34,415 nt of DNA from Alphaproteobacteria bacterium (GTDB taxonomy: Bacteria; Pseudomonadota; Alphaproteobacteria; Rhizobiales; Aestuariivirgaceae), in contig JAGRLX010000008.1 in the NCBI GenBank assembly GCA_020441605.1, forward strand, positions 1 through 34,415. The letters run 5' to 3'. Made by a program: the position numbers and the translations under genes. Positions within the stretch are counted from its first letter, which is position 1. Each line of letters begins with the position of its first letter. The notes under the pieces are model-generated. The model did not search any database. It worked only from the letters and a program-made list of their open reading frames with translations, and was not told the DNA's origin. This document shows, in pieces, positions 1 through 8,921 of this stretch.

Positions 1-10
1 AACCAAAAAA

Positions 11-48
11 GGCCCGTGATCTCAAGTGGATCGCGGGTCTTTCCTTTT
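11..48. terminator. Rho-independent terminator, possibly bidirectional
   Basis: Bases 11-21 pair with 29-39 in an 11-bp stem that includes two G-U wobbles, with a 7-base loop. A T-rich run (TCTTTCCTTTT) follows, and an A6 run precedes at 5-10, so it could work in both directions. It most likely ends a gene lying left of the window. Confidence 0.75.
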
Positions 49-49
49 G

Positions 50-603
50 GGGCGTCAGGGCGGAGCAAGCTGGATTTGGACCACTTGGTCATAGACTGCC
101 AGTAATAACTCCAGGGCATCGGAATGGCGCAGACGCTTGTGTCTCCTGCTGAGCCATGCGGATCTTCGGCGCCTCCTGTCACCCTGGCCCAAGATTCCTA
201 TCTCGATAATAACCAAGCCTCCGGAAAGCCAATGGTTGCTGGTTCTGAGAAAAGCACAAACCTCTGGAACATTGAGGGGACTATCCAGCGAGCGATTGCC
301 TGCGCCATGCCTTGCGGCGGGCAAGCCCTCTCCAGGCCACGCCGCGCAATCGTCCGGGTTCAAGATGGCCGCTCTGTTAGTCTGCTCCTCAAAGTGCTGC
401 CTGACGCTACCACAAGGCAAGCCATTGGTGATCCAAGTCCCTGCCGATTCAATTCATACACCGCTGCCAAACCGACAATTCATATTCAGGACTGACGATA
501 TCGACAGTCAGGGTGGCCCAACACGCTGATGCTCGGACAAACACGCGTGCTCACGATCGGCATCCCGCCGGCGAGTTGCAGACTCAAGACGCGACGGCAG
601 CGA
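50..603. other. About 550 bp with no recognisable gene
   Basis: Several short open frames exist on both strands, but none has a convincing ribosome binding site, a domain motif or family-like composition. I saw no tRNA, transposase remnant or further terminator. It may be a degraded spacer at the edge of the catabolic block. Confidence 0.5.
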
Positions 604-1449
604 TCAGTCTTTTCTCCATGCGTCAAGATGCCGGTTCTCGATCAGTCTGAAATTGATGTTCTCGAGATCAGGTGCGCAGCAAAAGATGCTTGCGTTCGGC
701 GCATGGCGCCACTCTTCATGGGTGATCGGTTCGGAAGCGACTTCTATCGCGCGATATGGCTTGTGTGATCCGTGCTGGACATGGGCAATGCCGCAATATT
801 CACAGATTGCCGCCTCCCGGCGTTCGAGGAACCACAATGTGCGGCCCAGGCGCGACCCAAACATGGTCTTGCCATCGCTCACAAGAAGGTTGAGGGCCGG
901 CATGATCTGTGGATCGACCGCAGCACATAAGTCGATGACATTCGACACGCAATCATGCAACACATCGTGAGGCGGCCGGTCCGGTTCCCGCTCGAGAAGG
1001 CTCAGGAAGTAGCGGAAGACATGCTCGGAATCGGTGACACCGGCAATCTGGTCCCGATGCCTTGGTGCGATCTCCTCGAGAAGTCGAGGTTTGACCATGC
1101 TGAATTTCGGGATCGTGCCGTTATGAGCGAAGACCCAGCGCCCATCACAGAAAGGGTGGGTATTCTCCATGGCCGGAGGCCCGACGGTCGCTCGCCTGAC
1201 GTGGCTGATCACCGTCCTTGATGAGATTCGCGCTGCACTTTCGGCAAAATGCTCACCATGCCAAATCGCCCAACTCCGCCTTTCGACAACTGGAAGACCG
1301 TCGGTGAAAACCCCCAGGCCCCAGCCGTTGCCGTGCGACAGTCCCTCGGCATCCTGTATCCCTTGCTTCAGCAGCGAGTTCTGCGCGTGAACCAGGTTGC
1401 ACTCGACGCGCGTACTCTCGGTGGCATGAAAACCATACAAGCGGCACAT
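604..1449 (-). CDS. Class II glutamine amidotransferase (YafJ/GATase-II type)
   Basis: This 281-residue protein is a stand-alone Ntn-hydrolase glutaminase domain. The start at 1449 is chosen because it gives Met-Cys-Arg-Leu-Tyr-Gly, so that removal of Met exposes the catalytic Cys2; an upstream in-frame start would add 12 residues and bury it. AAGGAG lies 12 bases upstream. Other family signatures are visible: HGNGWGLG (39-46), HVRRATVG (83-90), AHNGT (108-112) and TDSEH (139-143), which form the glutamine pocket and oxyanion hole. There is no synthetase or sugar-isomerase domain, so it either hydrolyses a gamma-glutamyl amide or feeds ammonia to a partner encoded elsewhere. It is divergent from hyuA, but operator A is more than 200 bp from its start, so membership of that regulon is uncertain. 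Confidence 0.85.
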   Translation of the reverse strand: MCRLYGFHATESTRVECNLVHAQNSLLKQGIQDAEGLSHGNGWGLGVFTDGLPVVERRSWAIWHGEHFAESAARISSRTVISHVRRATVGPPAMENTHPFCDGRWVFAHNGTIPKFSMVKPRLLEEIAPRHRDQIAGVTDSEHVFRYFLSLLEREPDRPPHDVLHDCVSNVIDLCAAVDPQIMPALNLLVSDGKTMFGSRLGRTLWFLERREAAICEYCGIAHVQHGSHKPYRAIEVASEPITHEEWRHAPNASIFCCAPDLENINFRLIENRHLDAWRKD

Positions 1450-1623
1450 GAGATTCCCGAACTCCTTGACCAGGGCGAGGCCCACTCAGCCCTACCGCCA
1501 GAAGAAATCAAGAGCGGTCTTGATAAAATATTGCGCCTCACACCGCTAACGACTGGCCCTGCCTGCGAGTCTGAATCAGATTGACAGTGAACCGTTTCGA
1601 GTTGGCCGCCGCAAGGCCCTGAC

Positions 1624-1651
1624 TTGCGAAACGATGCGTCATGTGCATAAT
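1624..1651 (+). promoter_or_regulatory. Candidate sigma-70 promoter for hyuAB
   Basis: TTGCGA (1624-1629), a 16-base spacer and CATAAT (1646-1651) form a moderate promoter. The predicted transcription start falls just before operator A (1662-1678), an arrangement suited to repression. It was assigned by eye only. Confidence 0.4.
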
Positions 1652-1661
1652 ATGAACATTA

Positions 1662-1678
1662 TATCCAATATATGGATA
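1662..1678. promoter_or_regulatory. Operator A: TATCCA-N5-TGGATA inverted repeat
   Basis: The sequence TATCCAATATATGGATA is a perfect 6+6 bp inverted repeat with a 5-base spacer, 14 bp before the hyuA start. The same element occurs at 7159, 8922 and 11370, each next to a gene of the putative regulon. The likely binder is the IclR protein encoded at 8014-8850; this is inferred from shared sites and the site in the iclR promoter region. Confidence 0.75.
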
Positions 1679-1691
1679 CGTTGGAGGCGAC

Positions 1692-3743
1692 ATGGGCATT
1701 CGCATTGCAATTGACACAGGTGGAACCTTCACCGACGTTGTTGCCATTGATGATGCCACTGGCGCCATCACTGCGGTCAAGACTCCATCCACACCGTCAG
1801 ATCCCAGCATTGGCTTGCTCAACGGTGTGCAGAAGGTCCTTGGCGTGATCGGCCGCCGGACCGAAGACGTGAGTATGTTACTGCATGGCTCGACAGTGGC
1901 GACCAATGCGGTTCTCGAACACAAGTTTGCGGGTCTGGGCCTCATCGTCACGCGCGGCTTCCGCCACATGATCGAGATCGCCCGGCAATCGGTACCCGAC
2001 GGTTACGGCAACTCCTTCTTTTGGGTGAAGCCGCCACGGCTTGTGCCGCTGCATCTTGTGCGGGAGATTCCCGGGCGACTGAAATTCGATGGGAGCGAAT
2101 TGGAACCCATCGACGAACGATCGACACTTGCCGCCGTCAAGGAACTGGTCGAGGACGGCGTTCGGTGCATTGGCGTATGCCTCCTGCACTCCTATGCCAG
2201 CGGGTCCCACGAACAGCGGGTCGGGGACCTCATCCGCCAGCATTTCCCCGATGTCTTCGTGTCGCTGTCGTCTGTCGTGCTGCCGGAATACCGTGAGTAC
2301 GAACGGGCGATGACCACCCTGGTCGATGTCCTGGTCAAGCCCTACTGCAAGACCTACCTGCAGAGTGCTGCCGACAAGATCGAGGAAAAATCCGGCAAGA
2401 TCCCCTTCCTGATCATGCAATCCAACGGTGGTGTGGTGAAGCACTCCACGGCTGGCGAACGTCCGGTCACAATGTTGCTCTCGGGCCCGGCTGCGGGCCT
2501 TCTTGGCTCCATCCACATGGCGCATCTTGCCGGCTACAAGGATATACTGACCATCGACGTGGGCGGAACATCCACAGACGTCGCCATCATTGAAAACTAC
2601 CGGCCGATGTACACATCGTCCTCGACGGTGGAGAGCTATCCGGTCAAGACCCCGATGCTCGACATCGTGACGGTGGGATCGGGCGGGGGTTCGATTGCCT
2701 GGACGGACCCCTATGGCAATCTCAAGGTCGGACCGCAAAGCGCTGGTGCCGACCCCGGCCCAATCTGTTATCGCAAGGGTGGCACCAAGCCGACGGTGAC
2801 TGACGCCGCCATCGTTCTGGGCCGACTGCCGGCGAGTCTGATCGGCGGGGAAATCCAGTTGGACCTTGCATCTGCAAGAGCAGCCTACGAGGAACTGGGC
2901 CGTCAGTTCGGCATTCCACTCGAAGAGGTCGCAGCAGGCGCTTTGGAAATTGCGGCTGTCAACCAGGTCTTTGGCATCCGCCAGGTGACCACAACGCGGG
3001 GACGCGAGCCCGGCAACTATGCCATGGTCGCTTTCGGCGGCGCGGGCGGTCTCTTTGCCAGCGAGGTCGCCGATTTCCTCGGTATACGGACGATCATTTC
3101 CCCACCCAACCCCGGCAATCTCTGCGCCTTTGGACTGCATGTATCGGATGTGCGGAGGGACTATATCAAGACCATCGTCAGGCAGCAGTCGAAAGCGGAT
3201 ACCGACGAGATCGTTTCGGTTTGGGAGGAACTCGTGCGCTCCGGCGTCGCCGACATCCGGGCCGAGGGCATCGCGGAAGACAAGATCAATGTCAACCTGG
3301 TGGCGGACGTGCGCTACTTTGGCGAAGGTCACGAGGTTCAGGTGGATGTTCCGTCCAATCTCTCGGGAGCGGAGGCGGTAGCCTACATGTGGAAACAGTT
3401 CCACACGGTTCACGATCAGACATTCGGCTTCAACTACGAGGGTGAACAGGATGTCGAACTGGTCAATCTGCGTGTACAGGCAGTCGGCACACAGCACCGG
3501 CCGGCGCTGAAGCCCGCCGATGCCCGGACCGCGCTCGCCAACCCATTCGGGATGCGGAAGGTCTACTGGCGCAATACCGGCTGGGTCGACTGCCCACTCT
3601 ACCAGCGCACGGCCCTCGCTAGCGGCCAGTCGATTGCAGGGCCGGCCATCATCGAGGAATACGGTTCGACTGTCGTCGTTCCCGAATCATGGACGGCGCG
3701 GCCCGATCCTTATGAAAACCTCATTCTCGAAAAGAAGGCCTGA
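1692..3743 (+). CDS. hyuA: Hydantoinase/oxoprolinase family subunit A
   Basis: The 683-residue protein has the usual length of HyuA-type ATP-dependent ring-opening subunits. The N-terminal nucleotide-binding signature DTGGTFTDV (8-16) is followed by STVATNAVLE, an LSGPAAG segment, a second actin-like phosphate loop (DVGGTSTDVA), the TTRGREPGNYAMVAFGGAG segment (from about 434) and the C-terminal IAGPAIIEEYGSTVVVP. The family hydrolyses cyclic amides or ureides such as 5-oxoproline and N-methylhydantoin, or carboxylates ketones (acetone/acetophenone carboxylases), using ATP in the cytoplasm. GGAGG precedes the ATG. It is 12 bp from hyuB, so the two form one operon behind operator A. Context favours ring opening of a heterocycle, but the substrate cannot be read from the sequence. 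Confidence 0.9.
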   Translation: MGIRIAIDTGGTFTDVVAIDDATGAITAVKTPSTPSDPSIGLLNGVQKVLGVIGRRTEDVSMLLHGSTVATNAVLEHKFAGLGLIVTRGFRHMIEIARQSVPDGYGNSFFWVKPPRLVPLHLVREIPGRLKFDGSELEPIDERSTLAAVKELVEDGVRCIGVCLLHSYASGSHEQRVGDLIRQHFPDVFVSLSSVVLPEYREYERAMTTLVDVLVKPYCKTYLQSAADKIEEKSGKIPFLIMQSNGGVVKHSTAGERPVTMLLSGPAAGLLGSIHMAHLAGYKDILTIDVGGTSTDVAIIENYRPMYTSSSTVESYPVKTPMLDIVTVGSGGGSIAWTDPYGNLKVGPQSAGADPGPICYRKGGTKPTVTDAAIVLGRLPASLIGGEIQLDLASARAAYEELGRQFGIPLEEVAAGALEIAAVNQVFGIRQVTTTRGREPGNYAMVAFGGAGGLFASEVADFLGIRTIISPPNPGNLCAFGLHVSDVRRDYIKTIVRQQSKADTDEIVSVWEELVRSGVADIRAEGIAEDKINVNLVADVRYFGEGHEVQVDVPSNLSGAEAVAYMWKQFHTVHDQTFGFNYEGEQDVELVNLRVQAVGTQHRPALKPADARTALANPFGMRKVYWRNTGWVDCPLYQRTALASGQSIAGPAIIEEYGSTVVVPESWTARPDPYENLILEKKA

Positions 3744-3755
3744 GGAGATCGCGAG

Positions 3756-5660
3756 ATGACACACATGCCCTCAGCCGCAAGCAAGCTCGGCCCGATTGAA
3801 CTCGAAGTGATCCATGGCACGATCCGGGCGGCGGAGCTCGAGATCGAGGCCGCCGTCGAACGGACGGCTCGATCACCGATGATCCGCGATCAGCACGACT
3901 ATCGCGTTGCCCTGTTCGACGCCAAGGGCCGAAAACTGACTGGCCGCTCCTATTCCGCCATCGTCGAACCGGTCTTCGCCTATTTCGGCGAAAACGACAT
4001 CTTTCCGGGAGACGTGTTCTTCTGGAACGACCCCTACAATTCCTGCGGCGGCATTGGCCATGTGCCTGATCTCTGCACGACCGTACCGATCTTCCATGGG
4101 GAGCGCCTCATCGGCTTCAGCCAGGTGTTCGGCCACCACGACGATGTCGGGGGCTCGGTACCCGGCAGTCTGCCCGTCCACGCGACTGACAGCTGGATGG
4201 AAGGGGTGCTCATTCCGCCGATCAAGCTTTACGAGCGCGGCAAGCTCAACAAGGCCGCGTTCCGCATCATTACCAGAAACTCTCGGCTGTCGGAACATCT
4301 CGCCGGCGATCTGGACGCCGAGATCGGTGCGGCGCGCATCGGATCCCGCCGCATCGTGGCATTGGCCGAACGTTACGGAATCGATACGCTGGAAGCAGCC
4401 TTCGATCAGATCCTGAAGAACACCGCCGAGATCTTCCGGCGCGAGATCCTGCCCAAGATCAAGGATGGCGAATATCATTTCGAGGACTACATCGAGGCTG
4501 ATGGCGTGGATGCACCGCGACTCCATGCGCTGCGCCTCAAGATGACTAAGACGCCAGACAAGATCGTGCTCGATTTTACCGGCACCGATCCGGAGGCCAA
4601 GGGGCCGATCAACTGGGCCTTGGACGAGGCTGAAGGGCGCTATTTCCGCAAATGGCTCGCGCCGTGCATGCGGTCATTGGCGGCCTCGCCGGAACGCGCG
4701 GCGGAAATCGACTCCAATGAAGGCGTACTCGACGTGATCGACGTCATCTTCCCGCCCAAGGGTACGCTGATCACACCCAATCATGGCAAGCCAACTGGGA
4801 TGCGCTTCTTCCTGATGCTGCGCTCGCTCGGAGTCTTTGCGGCCTGTCTGTCCAAGGCGACCGGTGGCAAGATGCCCGCCGATCACGAGACGATCCGGAT
4901 CTGGGGCCTGACCGGCGGCAAGACACAACAAGACTTTTACCTGTTCCGCGAAGTGCTTGGCGGAGGTAGTCCAGGACGGCCATGGGCCGACGGCTCCGAT
5001 GTCGTGCATATCGTCCCCAACTCCAAGAACCTGCCGGCCGAGTTCTCCGAGACCCGCTATCCGATCATGGTAGAACAGCTGGCGCTTCGCGAAGACTCCG
5101 GTGGTGCCGGCCTCAGGCGCGGCGGCTTCGGATACGACAAGAAGATCAGGGCTCTTGGCGATTGCCGGCTCATCTCGAATGCAGATCGCTCACTGCTCGG
5201 CTGCTATGGCGTCAATGGTGGCAGGGCGGGTTTGAACTACAGCGTGTCAGTCATCAACCAGGCCGGAAAAGAGATCGTCCACCCGGGGATGTGCGACACG
5301 GTCATGGTCGAGGCTGGCACAATTGTCCGTATCGTCACCACTGGCGGTGGTGGCTGGGGCGACCCTCTGAAACGCGAGATCGAACGCGTGGTCTATGACG
5401 TGCAATGCGGCCTGGTGTCGAAGAAGCAGGCTCAAGAGAGCTATGGTGTGGTGCTGAAGAAGAAGGGCCGCAAGTGGCAGGCGGATGAAACCGCAACCAC
5501 CGCCTTGCGCAAGGAGATGGCTGCCACACGTGGGCTCCCGCCGATGTTCGACCGTGGCCCCTATTTCGAGAAGCTCCAGAAGAAAGGCGCTGTTCGCCAT
5601 CCCGAAGGCTGGAGCGACCCCGATCATGGCTGGCATGCGCAGATGCCGGCCGAGAAGTAA
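3756..5660 (+). CDS. hyuB: Hydantoinase/oxoprolinase family subunit B
   Basis: The 634-residue partner of HyuA. The N-terminal IELEVIHGTIRAAELE segment, NDPYNSCGGIGHVPD (91-105; most relatives have NDPYxGGtHLPD) and GGGGWGDPLKRE (530-541) identify the HyuB fold. GAGGAG overlaps the hyuA stop and sits about 7 bases before this ATG, so translation is probably coupled. The C-terminal 70-80 residues after the GGGGWGDP motif are lysine-rich and of a kind variable in the family. With HyuA it should form the active hetero-oligomer. It converges on malonyl-CoA decarboxylase, with only 46 bp between the stop codons. Confidence 0.9.
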   Translation: MTHMPSAASKLGPIELEVIHGTIRAAELEIEAAVERTARSPMIRDQHDYRVALFDAKGRKLTGRSYSAIVEPVFAYFGENDIFPGDVFFWNDPYNSCGGIGHVPDLCTTVPIFHGERLIGFSQVFGHHDDVGGSVPGSLPVHATDSWMEGVLIPPIKLYERGKLNKAAFRIITRNSRLSEHLAGDLDAEIGAARIGSRRIVALAERYGIDTLEAAFDQILKNTAEIFRREILPKIKDGEYHFEDYIEADGVDAPRLHALRLKMTKTPDKIVLDFTGTDPEAKGPINWALDEAEGRYFRKWLAPCMRSLAASPERAAEIDSNEGVLDVIDVIFPPKGTLITPNHGKPTGMRFFLMLRSLGVFAACLSKATGGKMPADHETIRIWGLTGGKTQQDFYLFREVLGGGSPGRPWADGSDVVHIVPNSKNLPAEFSETRYPIMVEQLALREDSGGAGLRRGGFGYDKKIRALGDCRLISNADRSLLGCYGVNGGRAGLNYSVSVINQAGKEIVHPGMCDTVMVEAGTIVRIVTTGGGGWGDPLKREIERVVYDVQCGLVSKKQAQESYGVVLKKKGRKWQADETATTALRKEMAATRGLPPMFDRGPYFEKLQKKGAVRHPEGWSDPDHGWHAQMPAEK

Positions 5661-5692
5661 CTCAAGAAGAGCCGATCAATCGCAGGACAGTG

Positions 5693-5717
5693 CCGGCAGT
5701 GGCGCGTCAACTGCCGG
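5693..5717. terminator. Convergent-gene stem-loop
   Basis: CCGGCAGT (5693-5700) pairs perfectly with ACTGCCGG (5710-5717) around a 9-base loop that contains the stop codon of the malonyl-CoA decarboxylase gene. There is no T-run, so it would be at best a weak or Rho-assisted bidirectional terminator for the convergent genes. Confidence 0.35.
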
Positions 5718-7095
5718 GCGCCGAGTGTTTCTGCTGTCTGTCCGAGAGCAGAGAGGTGAGGTTGCGCAGGACAGAGGCGGATGGTGGATTTGCCGCAAGC
5801 TTTCGGATTGCGGCTGATGATGCGATTTCGCCTGAATTTGCATAGCGCTCGTGGTTTGCCTCGATGGCATCAAGATCGTAGAGATAGTTGACCATGACTC
5901 CGTGGGACTGGGCGAGACCCTTGGCGGATAGATCACCACAGAAATTGATGCGTTCCAGCCGCGCACCATTGTTGAGGTGAAAGCGCGCGACAGCATCATG
6001 CGGCTTGCCGTTTCTTGCCCTCGCCCCTAGGAGGTAAACAGCAACGGCATGGTCAAGCGGTTCGCGCAAGACAGTCTGCAGTTCCGCGTCTCCATCCCAG
6101 CCTTCGACCGCGAGGGCCGTGCGAAGGTCGGCAAATTCTGGCCGCTCTTCGCAATTGGCCAACCATCTGGCGAACCCCGGCAGTGGTGACAAGGTGGCGA
6201 AGGTCTTCAAATTTGGCAGTTCACGGAGGAGTTCTTCAACGACCTGCTTGATCAGGAAATTGCCGAAGGAAATACCCTTGAGACCGGTCTGGGTGTTCGA
6301 GATCGAATAGAAAATTGCCGAATCGGCAGCGTCATCCGGAATCGGCGTCCTGCCCTCCTCAATCAGTCCGGCAATCCCGTTGGGAATGCCGCGGGTGAGC
6401 GCCACTTCCACGAAGACCAAAGGTTCATCCGGCATCCGCGGATGAAAGAACGCAAAGCAGCGCCTGTCCGCGGGCTGCAGCCGCCCGCGCAAGTCGTTCC
6501 AGTTGCGAATTGCATGAACAGCTTCGTAACGGATGATCTTCTCGAGGACATCGGCCGGAGACGACCAGTCGATGCGTTTCAACATCAGAAAGCCTGGATT
6601 GAACCATGAGCCGAAGAGATGGCAGAAATCGGCATCGACTGGCTCCAGTGCCGCGTGTTGCTCCAGTTCGCCCAGCAGTCTCTCGCGCATCTTGACCAAG
6701 GCGGCCGTGCCGCCCGGTGCCATGTTGATGCGTCGGAACAATTCCTGACGGCGCGGCTCGGAGGCCTCATGGATCTTCACCGCATTTCCGTGAGTGGGAT
6801 TCTCGCTCCAGGCTGCGACAGCACGGCGCAACCGCTCGAGATCGGGGCCAAAATCTTCCGCCAGCATGGCAAACCAGCGGCGTTGGCCCTCCGCATCCAA
6901 ACCTGTCCAGCGATCGAGCACCGCACGGGCCAGAACGACACCAGATGCTTCACCGCGCGTTGACAGCAGGGCATCGGCAAGCTCCTGCGACGTTGAACCC
7001 TCACGCCCCACCCCATTGCTACCAAACAGCCTTCGGCCCCGCCCTGCAATCGCCTGTAGAAGTTCGCTCAAAAAGTCCGGATCGCGCATTGGCAT
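5707..7095 (-). CDS. matA: Malonyl-CoA decarboxylase
   Basis: The 462-residue protein has the length and motifs of bacterial MatA/MCD, which converts malonyl-CoA to acetyl-CoA and CO2 in the cytoplasm. Visible are a helical N-terminal domain (about 1-150), then LFGSWFNPGFL (160-170), HPRMPDEPLVF (218-228), FYSISNTQTGLKGISFGNFL (262-281) carrying the serine-rich catalytic segment, FHLNNGA with His373 (equivalent to the catalytic His of the human enzyme by motif), and MVNYLYDL. No malonyl-CoA synthetase (MatB) or malonate transporter is adjacent, unlike classical matABC loci. It is divergent from the creatininase-like gene with operator B between them, which ties it to the regulon and suggests that the pathway ends in a malonate-type acid. 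Met3 is an alternative start. Confidence 0.92.
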   Translation of the reverse strand: MPMRDPDFLSELLQAIAGRGRRLFGSNGVGREGSTSQELADALLSTRGEASGVVLARAVLDRWTGLDAEGQRRWFAMLAEDFGPDLERLRRAVAAWSENPTHGNAVKIHEASEPRRQELFRRINMAPGGTAALVKMRERLLGELEQHAALEPVDADFCHLFGSWFNPGFLMLKRIDWSSPADVLEKIIRYEAVHAIRNWNDLRGRLQPADRRCFAFFHPRMPDEPLVFVEVALTRGIPNGIAGLIEEGRTPIPDDAADSAIFYSISNTQTGLKGISFGNFLIKQVVEELLRELPNLKTFATLSPLPGFARWLANCEERPEFADLRTALAVEGWDGDAELQTVLREPLDHAVAVYLLGARARNGKPHDAVARFHLNNGARLERINFCGDLSAKGLAQSHGVMVNYLYDLDAIEANHERYANSGEIASSAAIRKLAANPPSASVLRNLTSLLSDRQQKHSAPGS

Positions 7096-7158
7096 GGTCT
7101 GGATCCCGATTGCGGCGCTTGCATCAGTTACCGCTTCGTGTTCAATTACGTGATATCA

Positions 7159-7175
7159 TATCCATATTTTGGCTA
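7159..7175. promoter_or_regulatory. Operator B: TATCCA-N5-TGGCTA
   Basis: TATCCATATTTTGGCTA matches the operator consensus with one mismatch in the right half-site. It lies between the divergent malonyl-CoA decarboxylase (start 7095) and creatininase-like (start 7217) genes and could control both. A weak TTGCAT-N17-TCAATT promoter (7119-7147) precedes it on the plus strand. Confidence 0.6.
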
Positions 7176-7216
7176 TGCGTACAGGTAAGCCGCCACATCG
7201 CCGACAGGAGAGGCCC

Positions 7217-7999
7217 ATGGAATGCCGCATGTCCTACATGACACAGATGGAAGTGGCCGAAGCGATCGCCGCGAAGAAGGCGGTGATCATTCCAACCGGC
7301 GCGACCGAAGCTCACGGCCCTCATATGCCGACCGACACGGACACACATCAGGTGGAACATATCGCCTGGCTGCTCGCCCAACGGATCAATGCCCTTGTCG
7401 CTCCACCGCTTGCCTACGGCATTTCCAAGACCTTCGAGTATTTTCCAGGGACCATTTCACTGTCGATCCCCACCTATCAGTTGATGTTGTTCGAAATCGG
7501 GTCAGCGCTCATCAAGCAGGGATTCGAACATCTGATTATCCTCAATGGCAACCGGCCGAATGGCACTGCCAATGACGCCGTCGCCCGCCATCTGATCGAC
7601 GAACTGGACAGCGATTATCAATGCAAGGTTTCCGCCGTGAGCTACTGGGAGCCGGGAGCCGCCCAAGTCAATGCCATGCGCAAGTCCGTTGTGGGCGGCA
7701 TGGGCCATGGCTGCGAATTTGAAACGTCGTTCCAACTGGCCACGCGGCCCAACCTGGTGAAGATGGATCGCCTGGCCGGGGCGAAGTACGGGCCGGTGGG
7801 GTGGGATCTGGTCGCCCCCACCAATCCGACCCGCACCTATATGCGGCGGCCGCGGCCACAGGCCGGGCATGCCGCCATTTTCGGCGATCCCACCAAGGCC
7901 TCGGCCGACGCGGGAATGGCTTTCATCGCTACGGCTGTCGACGCATTGGCCGAGACCTTCACAAATCTTCAAGGCTCATACGAGGAGCGGAAGACCTGA
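7217..7999 (+). CDS. Creatininase-family amidohydrolase with altered metal site
   Basis: The 260-residue protein belongs to the creatininase/ArfB/IolN-like superfamily of metal-dependent amide or lactone hydrolases. The start at 7217 follows GGAG with 6-base spacing; an upstream TTG that would place the start inside operator B was not used. TGATEAHGPHMPTDTD (27-42) supplies Glu31, His33 and Asp42, matching the Glu34/His36/Asp45 ligands of Pseudomonas creatininase by spacing. The usual NGHxxN motif is here NGNRPN (110-115), so the His ligand is Asn112 and the creatininase Glu122 position is Pro114. HGCEFETS (164-171) corresponds to the conserved HAGExETS segment. The protein is thus probably not a creatininase proper. 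It may open a ring or cleave an amide in the regulon's pathway. Confidence 0.8.
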   Translation: MECRMSYMTQMEVAEAIAAKKAVIIPTGATEAHGPHMPTDTDTHQVEHIAWLLAQRINALVAPPLAYGISKTFEYFPGTISLSIPTYQLMLFEIGSALIKQGFEHLIILNGNRPNGTANDAVARHLIDELDSDYQCKVSAVSYWEPGAAQVNAMRKSVVGGMGHGCEFETSFQLATRPNLVKMDRLAGAKYGPVGWDLVAPTNPTRTYMRRPRPQAGHAAIFGDPTKASADAGMAFIATAVDALAETFTNLQGSYEERKT

Positions 8000-8013
8000 C
8001 GCCGGAGCGTCCT

Positions 8014-8850
8014 CTACTCCTGGCCGGGACGCCAGCCGAGATCGAAGGAAATCGAGTGCGCGGTATGGATGATCCGATCCTGCAATTCCTCCATGCGTGC
8101 TTCGTTGCGCAGCAGTGATTTGCGGAATACAAAACACAGGCTGGCCACGACCCTGTTGGAGGCTTCGCGAATGGGCGCTGCGATCGACGCGGTGAAGGGT
8201 TGGACGTCGCCCACGGTCAGGGCCATGCCCTTCCGCCGAATATCGCCGAGCATGGCCCGCAGCATGACTGGATCGGTCACTGTCTCGTTGGTCAGCTTTT
8301 CAAGCTTTCGCCGGAGGTATTGATCGACGAATTCCGGTTCCTCGAAGGCCAGGAGAACCTGTCCCTTGGACCCGCAATGAAGTGGAAAGTGAAAGCCGAA
8401 GTGGGCCTTCGTGATATCCTCGGCGAGGCGCTGTGCCGAATAGATCGCAACCGATTGAAATCCAATCCGCTCGACGATCTGGACAGCAATTCCTTCAATG
8501 TCCTGGGACTGGCTGAGATAGGTCAGGGCTGCTTGCAGCACCCGGTGATTGGACAGATAGGCCGAGCCTATGTGCCAGAGCCGCGGTCCGATTTCAAAGC
8601 GATTGGTCTCTGTATCCTTGCGCAGGAACTGGGCCTTCTCCAATTGGGTGAGGGTCCGGTGAACCGTGGCCCAGGGAAGGCCCAGGGCTTTGGTCACATC
8701 AACTACACGGCTCGGCTGCTGCGCAATGAACTCCAGGACGGCGAAAGAACGGTCCATCCCACGGAGATCACCGCTGGCCTCTTCCGTTTCGGCCGGACGG
8801 TGCATCGGCATCGGTGCCTTGGATTTTCCTGCCATCAGCGTCCCGTTCAT
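8014..8850 (-). CDS. IclR-family transcriptional regulator
   Basis: The 278-residue protein has a proline- and charge-rich N-terminal extension (1-30), then the IclR winged helix: MDRSFAVLEFIA, PSRVVDVTKALGLPWATVHRTL and FEIGPRLWHIGSAYL. An effector-binding domain follows with HCGSKGQVLLAF and FTASIAAPIRE. IclR proteins bind DNA as dimers or tetramers and respond to small acids of the pathway they control. The gene converges on the creatininase-like gene (14 bp between stops) and is divergent from the amidase gene with operator C between them, which predicts autoregulation. No strong ribosome binding site precedes 8850; Met6 is another possible start. Confidence 0.9.
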   Translation of the reverse strand: MNGTLMAGKSKAPMPMHRPAETEEASGDLRGMDRSFAVLEFIAQQPSRVVDVTKALGLPWATVHRTLTQLEKAQFLRKDTETNRFEIGPRLWHIGSAYLSNHRVLQAALTYLSQSQDIEGIAVQIVERIGFQSVAIYSAQRLAEDITKAHFGFHFPLHCGSKGQVLLAFEEPEFVDQYLRRKLEKLTNETVTDPVMLRAMLGDIRRKGMALTVGDVQPFTASIAAPIREASNRVVASLCFVFRKSLLRNEARMEELQDRIIHTAHSISFDLGWRPGQE

Positions 8851-8876
8851 CGCGAATGCCGGTCTGCAGGTTGCTG

Positions 8877-8905
8877 TTGCCCCGCGCGCTGCTCCGCCGC
8901 ATATT
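8877..8905 (+). promoter_or_regulatory. Candidate promoter for the amidase operon
   Basis: TTGCCC (8877-8882), a 17-base spacer and CATATT (8900-8905) form a plausible sigma-70 promoter ending 16 bases before operator C. The operator lies downstream of the -10 element, as at operators A and D. Confidence 0.3.
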
Positions 8906-8921
8906 CATATGCCATAAGCAA

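Noticed and set aside
1581..1586. TTGACA as -35 box for hyuA
   Set aside because: No acceptable -10 box lies 16-18 bases downstream; the TTGCGA/CATAAT pair is better.
1878..3497. 539-codon open frame antisense to hyuA
   Set aside because: It mirrors a clear hyuA gene with strong motifs, has no family motif of its own and arises from GC-rich codon bias.
7217..7999. True creatininase in a creatinine-degradation locus
   Set aside because: Key metal ligands are changed and no creatinase, sarcosine oxidase or carbamoylsarcosine genes are present.
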